From Micromonospora coerulea (GTDB taxonomy: Bacteria > Actinomycetota > Actinomycetes > Mycobacteriales > Micromonosporaceae): 64,000 bases of DNA. The notes under the pieces were generated by a model, which did no database searches, was not told the origin of the DNA, and saw only the letters and a list, made by a program, of their open reading frames with translations. The stretch lies in the NCBI RefSeq assembly GCF_016598485.1, contig NZ_JAEMUW010000006.1, forward strand, positions 124,001 through 188,000. The letters are read 5' to 3'. Of the stretch, positions 63,889 through 64,000 are shown one piece after another (positions within the stretch are counted from its first letter, which is position 1; every line of letters begins with the position of its first letter). Position numbers and translations under genes: made by a program.

Positions 63889-64000
63889 TGGCCACGGCGC
63901 TACTGATCCTCGGCGGCGTGCTGGTCGGCGGGGGCTGGTCGTTGTACAAGCAGGGCGCGCCGCGCGTGGCGGTGGTGGTGGTCGGTCTGCTGGCCGCGCT
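63888..64000 (+). CDS. small membrane protein gene, 3' end outside window
   Basis: ATG 63888 has GGAGGA eight bases upstream. The 37 visible codons give MATALLILGGVLVGGGWSLY, then KQGAPRVAVVVVGLLAA, two hydrophobic stretches joined by a basic turn, so a short membrane protein is likely. It is positioned as the fourth gene of the his operon. No family is certain from this fragment. Confidence 0.55.
   Translation, partial: MATALLILGGVLVGGGWSLYKQGAPRVAVVVVGLLAA

Overview
The window is a high-GC (by eye well above 70 %) actinobacterial chromosome segment. Gene order and content point to Micromonosporaceae (Micromonospora or a close relative): a dcw cell-wall/division cluster with mraZ and wag31-type divIVA, a MurE with the meso-diaminopimelate motif DNPR, a MurT/GatD lipid II amidation pair, a SAV_6107-type HEPN gene near imuA-imuB-dnaE2, and a hisD-hisC-hisB operon. 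The genus is inferred. I see no rRNA, tRNA, CRISPR array, complete insertion sequence or prophage. It is core chromosome with a few accessory or decayed patches.

Layout. 1-2143: partial XRE regulator, metF, and a CDP-alcohol phosphatidyltransferase. 2157-7461 (minus): an overlapping six-gene operon, mostly carotenoid tailoring (YbaK-like deacylase, CrtA-like monooxygenase, GNAT, CruF-like hydratase, GT2, CrtI-like desaturase). 7617-9640: divergent TetR / TetX-like flavin monooxygenase pair with a palindromic operator. 9748-17054: DNA-damage region with a LexA box, HEPN gene, imuA, imuB and dnaE2. 17082-17608: remnants of a sugar ABC transporter around a 55-codon ORF. 17636-21336: methyltransferase, alkaline-phosphatase-superfamily enzyme, dinB and DUF3040. 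21614-26451 (minus): MoxR, DUF58 and transglutaminase operon. 26783-29778: leuS behind a transcription attenuator with a Leu-containing leader peptide. 29925-33343 (minus): murT-gatD, a TVP38 protein and a phosphotransferase. 33568-51645: dcw cluster (mraZ, rsmH, ftsL-like, ftsI, murE, murF, mraY, ftsW, murG, murC, ftsQ, ftsZ, yggS, sepF, yggT, divIVA), with no murD and no pgeF in their usual places. 51720-60722: small membrane and DUF genes, K+/H+ antiporter-like protein, TraR/DksA, lspA, rluD-like, ParA-like ATPase with tandem repeats, DUF2567-like, LON-domain protein. 60829-64000: his operon.

How the genes work together. The dcw genes make lipid II precursors (MurE, MurF, MraY, MurG, MurC), polymerise and cross-link septal wall (FtsW, FtsI), assemble the divisome (FtsL-like, FtsQ, FtsZ, SepF) and drive polar growth (DivIVA); MurT/GatD amidates the stem peptide. 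ImuA, ImuB and DnaE2 form the mutagenic translesion complex, with DinB nearby. A regulatory theme is leaderless transcription: at least eight genes or ORFs have a TANNNT -10 hexamer 6-8 bases before the start codon and no clear ribosome-binding site, and this helped choose several starts. The most interesting regulatory elements are the leuS attenuator, three exactly 10-bp-phased MraZ boxes inside the mraZ promoter, and the LexA box before the HEPN gene.
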